The notes under the pieces: model-generated | What the model was told of the DNA's origin: nothing | What the model saw: only the letters and a program-made list of their open reading frames with translations | Databases searched by the model: none | Assembly (NCBI GenBank): GCA_030587505.1 | Contig: JAUQYY010000183.1 | Location: 1-15,616 of the forward strand | Direction: 5' to 3' | Source: Candidatus Sigynarchaeota archaeon | Lineage (GTDB): Archaea > Asgardarchaeota > Jordarchaeia > Jordarchaeales > Jordarchaeaceae | DNA: 15,616 bases | Shown here: in pieces, positions 14,263 to 15,616 of the stretch | Layout: each line of letters starts with the position of its first letter | How positions within the stretch are numbered: the first letter of the stretch is position 1 | Position numbers and translations under genes: made by a program

Positions 14263-15616
14263 CTACTCGAAATCACTCAGAAACGTCTGCCCCCTAGAAA
14301 CGGGTGGAACCGCGTCACCCCCAGTTTTTCCCTCCAGCTGCGTCTTAATCTTTTTCGCCAATTCTCTACCAATTGAAGGAATTCTCGCCAGCTCCTCAAC
14401 CCTCACAGAAGCCACATCACGAAGACTCTTCAACCCCGCGTTGTATAGTCTCCTCGCCCTTATCCGCCCAACCCCCGCAAGTCCAACAAGCTCCAAAAGT
14501 TCCTCCCTCACCCCGTACCTCATCCTCCTCCTAAGTCGCCCAATGTAAGGAAGCTCCCCCTTCAAACCCAGCAACTTAGCAATCTCATAAGCAGCATAAA
14601 GCAGCCAGTCAGCCGTCTCCACAAACCGCAGAATATCACCCGACCCGACACCAAACTGCGAAATAATCTCATCCTCCGAAGCCTCATTAACCCACCTCTC
14701 CAGCAAGTAAGCCATCTTCACCTCAGACAAAAACCACTCAAACCCACTTGGATCACCCCACTCACCCGGAACATCCACACGAAACTCAAACATATGCTCA
14801 TCAGCAAAGGCTCCAAGCTCCCTATAATCCCTTTTCCCAAGATAGAGACGGGGCATATCCGGCGTACTACAAATCAGGTGTAAATACCCAATATCAGTCC
14901 GCCGCTCCACCTCCACCCTCAAACCATCCCTAATTTTCACAGCAGACATGGGATCGATATAAAGCTCCGAAACTCTCCGCCCAAAAGGCGTAGCAACCAA
15001 AACATCCCCTCGAGACTCCACCATCCCCTCCGAAAACAAAAACCTAAGAACATCACCAAGGGTCGCCTCAATAAAATCCGAACCAAACTGATAAGCATAA
15101 AAAGTTCCCCCAAAGAACTCCAAAACCCCCCCACTATCACTAGCATAACCCGAAGCAATCGTGGCAAGCACCTGCGTCCTAAGAAAAGACTCCCTAGCCA
15201 ACTTCGACTCAACAACCTCCGGACAACCATTCACATACCTCTCCATAAGCGTACGCGCCTCACTCTCACTCTTCGCAATAAGAACAGCCTCCCCCACAGC
15301 ATCAAACTTCGGCCTCCCCGCCCTTCCCGCCATCTGCTTATACTCAAGAACCGGAATCATCCTAAAACCAAAATTCGAATCAAACCGCCTATAACTCCTA
15401 ACAATCACCCTCCTAGCCGGAAGATTAACACCCGCAGCCAAAGTAGGAGTCGCACACACCACCTTAATCAAATTCCCCCTAAACCCCTCCTCAACAATCC
15501 TCCGCTGAGTATAACTCAGCCCCGCATGGTGAAAAGCAACACCCCCCCTAATACAAGCCGCAAGCTGCTTCGAAACCTCCGTAACCTCCCCGCTTCCCAA
15601 CAATTCCCTCGCCAAA
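14263..15616 (-). CDS. hel308: Hel308-type DNA helicase, C-terminal part (cut by window edge)
   Basis: Hel308 is a Ski2-like superfamily 2 helicase that unwinds lagging strands at stalled replication forks. The window holds the last 450 or so codons; the frame is open to the edge, so the N-terminal ATPase motifs lie outside. Visible parts are VAFHHAGLSYTQRRIVEEGF (RecA2 domain), motif V CATPTLAAGVNLPARRVIV and motif VI QMAGRAGRP. The winged-helix and ratchet domains follow. A C-terminal helix-hairpin-helix region is present (LVGLAGVGRIRARRLYNAG and ARIPSIGRELAKKI). The last residues, GQTFLSDFE, resemble a PCNA-binding box (Q-x-x-L-x-x-F). The 3' end faces pncB, 33 bases away. There is no sign of disruption. 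Confidence 0.93.
   Translation of the reverse strand, partial: LARELLGSGEVTEVSKQLAACIRGGVAFHHAGLSYTQRRIVEEGFRGNLIKVVCATPTLAAGVNLPARRVIVRSYRRFDSNFGFRMIPVLEYKQMAGRAGRPKFDAVGEAVLIAKSESEARTLMERYVNGCPEVVESKLARESFLRTQVLATIASGYASDSGGVLEFFGGTFYAYQFGSDFIEATLGDVLRFLFSEGMVESRGDVLVATPFGRRVSELYIDPMSAVKIRDGLRVEVERRTDIGYLHLICSTPDMPRLYLGKRDYRELGAFADEHMFEFRVDVPGEWGDPSGFEWFLSEVKMAYLLERWVNEASEDEIISQFGVGSGDILRFVETADWLLYAAYEIAKLLGLKGELPYIGRLRRRMRYGVREELLELVGLAGVGRIRARRLYNAGLKSLRDVASVRVEELARIPSIGRELAKKIKTQLEGKTGGDAVPPVSRGQTFLSDFE

Noticed and set aside
13824..14276. 150-codon minus-strand frame opposite pncB
   Set aside because: It is a shadow of pncB, whose motifs and zinc ribbon are intact on the plus strand.
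15521..15536. Shared word CCGCATGGTGAAAA with bases 44-57, as possible repeat ends
   Set aside because: Here it encodes the helicase motif FHHAG on the minus strand and in the first case transposase residues; flanks differ, so it is chance.

Overview
The window comes from an archaeon, most likely a member of the TACK group such as Bathyarchaeia; the lineage is my inference, not a search result. It carries an archaeal TFB, the archaeal termination nuclease aCPSF1/FttA, sn-glycerol-1-phosphate dehydrogenase for archaeal membrane lipids, archaeal uS19, a Hel308 helicase, a zinc-ribbon nicotinate phosphoribosyltransferase, TATA-type promoters and an intron-containing tRNA.

Layout. 1-430 is GC-rich and holds the frameshifted 3' end of an IS4-type transposase. 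955-1974 (+) is a divergent TFB. 2154-4061 (-) is aCPSF1/FttA. 4062-4760 is a long AT-rich gap with the promoter of the egsA-UPF0179 pair (4761-6287, +). An FKBP-type prolyl isomerase (-) meets that pair tail to tail. A CYTH-domain protein and an isolated hypC follow (+). Then come, on the minus strand, an NAD-dependent sugar-nucleotide epimerase and an isolated ribosomal protein S19. 10212-10432 (+) is the tRNA described below. 10440-11605 (-) is a membrane-anchored surface protein split by a frameshift. An HDAC-family amidohydrolase and pncB follow (+), and the window ends in the C-terminal part of Hel308 (-).

The most striking element is a tRNA-Pro(GGG) gene of 221 nt whose mature product is about 77 nt including an encoded CCA. 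I can fit five introns of 27-30 nt, after positions 15, 24, 25, 37 and 59. Each is centred on a 20-23 nt hairpin, and removing all five restores a canonical cloverleaf. The introns after 24 and 25 would be separated by a one-nucleotide exon, and the cleavage motif for the second seems to form only after the first is removed. The introns at 15, 37 and 59 are well supported; the exact cuts of the middle pair are a model. A promoter lies about 170 nt upstream of the tRNA, so a long structured leader or second RNA is probably co-transcribed.

Most other genes are single housekeeping units with their own promoters rather than one pathway. The only convincing operon is egsA-UPF0179. HypC and S19 are both away from their usual gene clusters.
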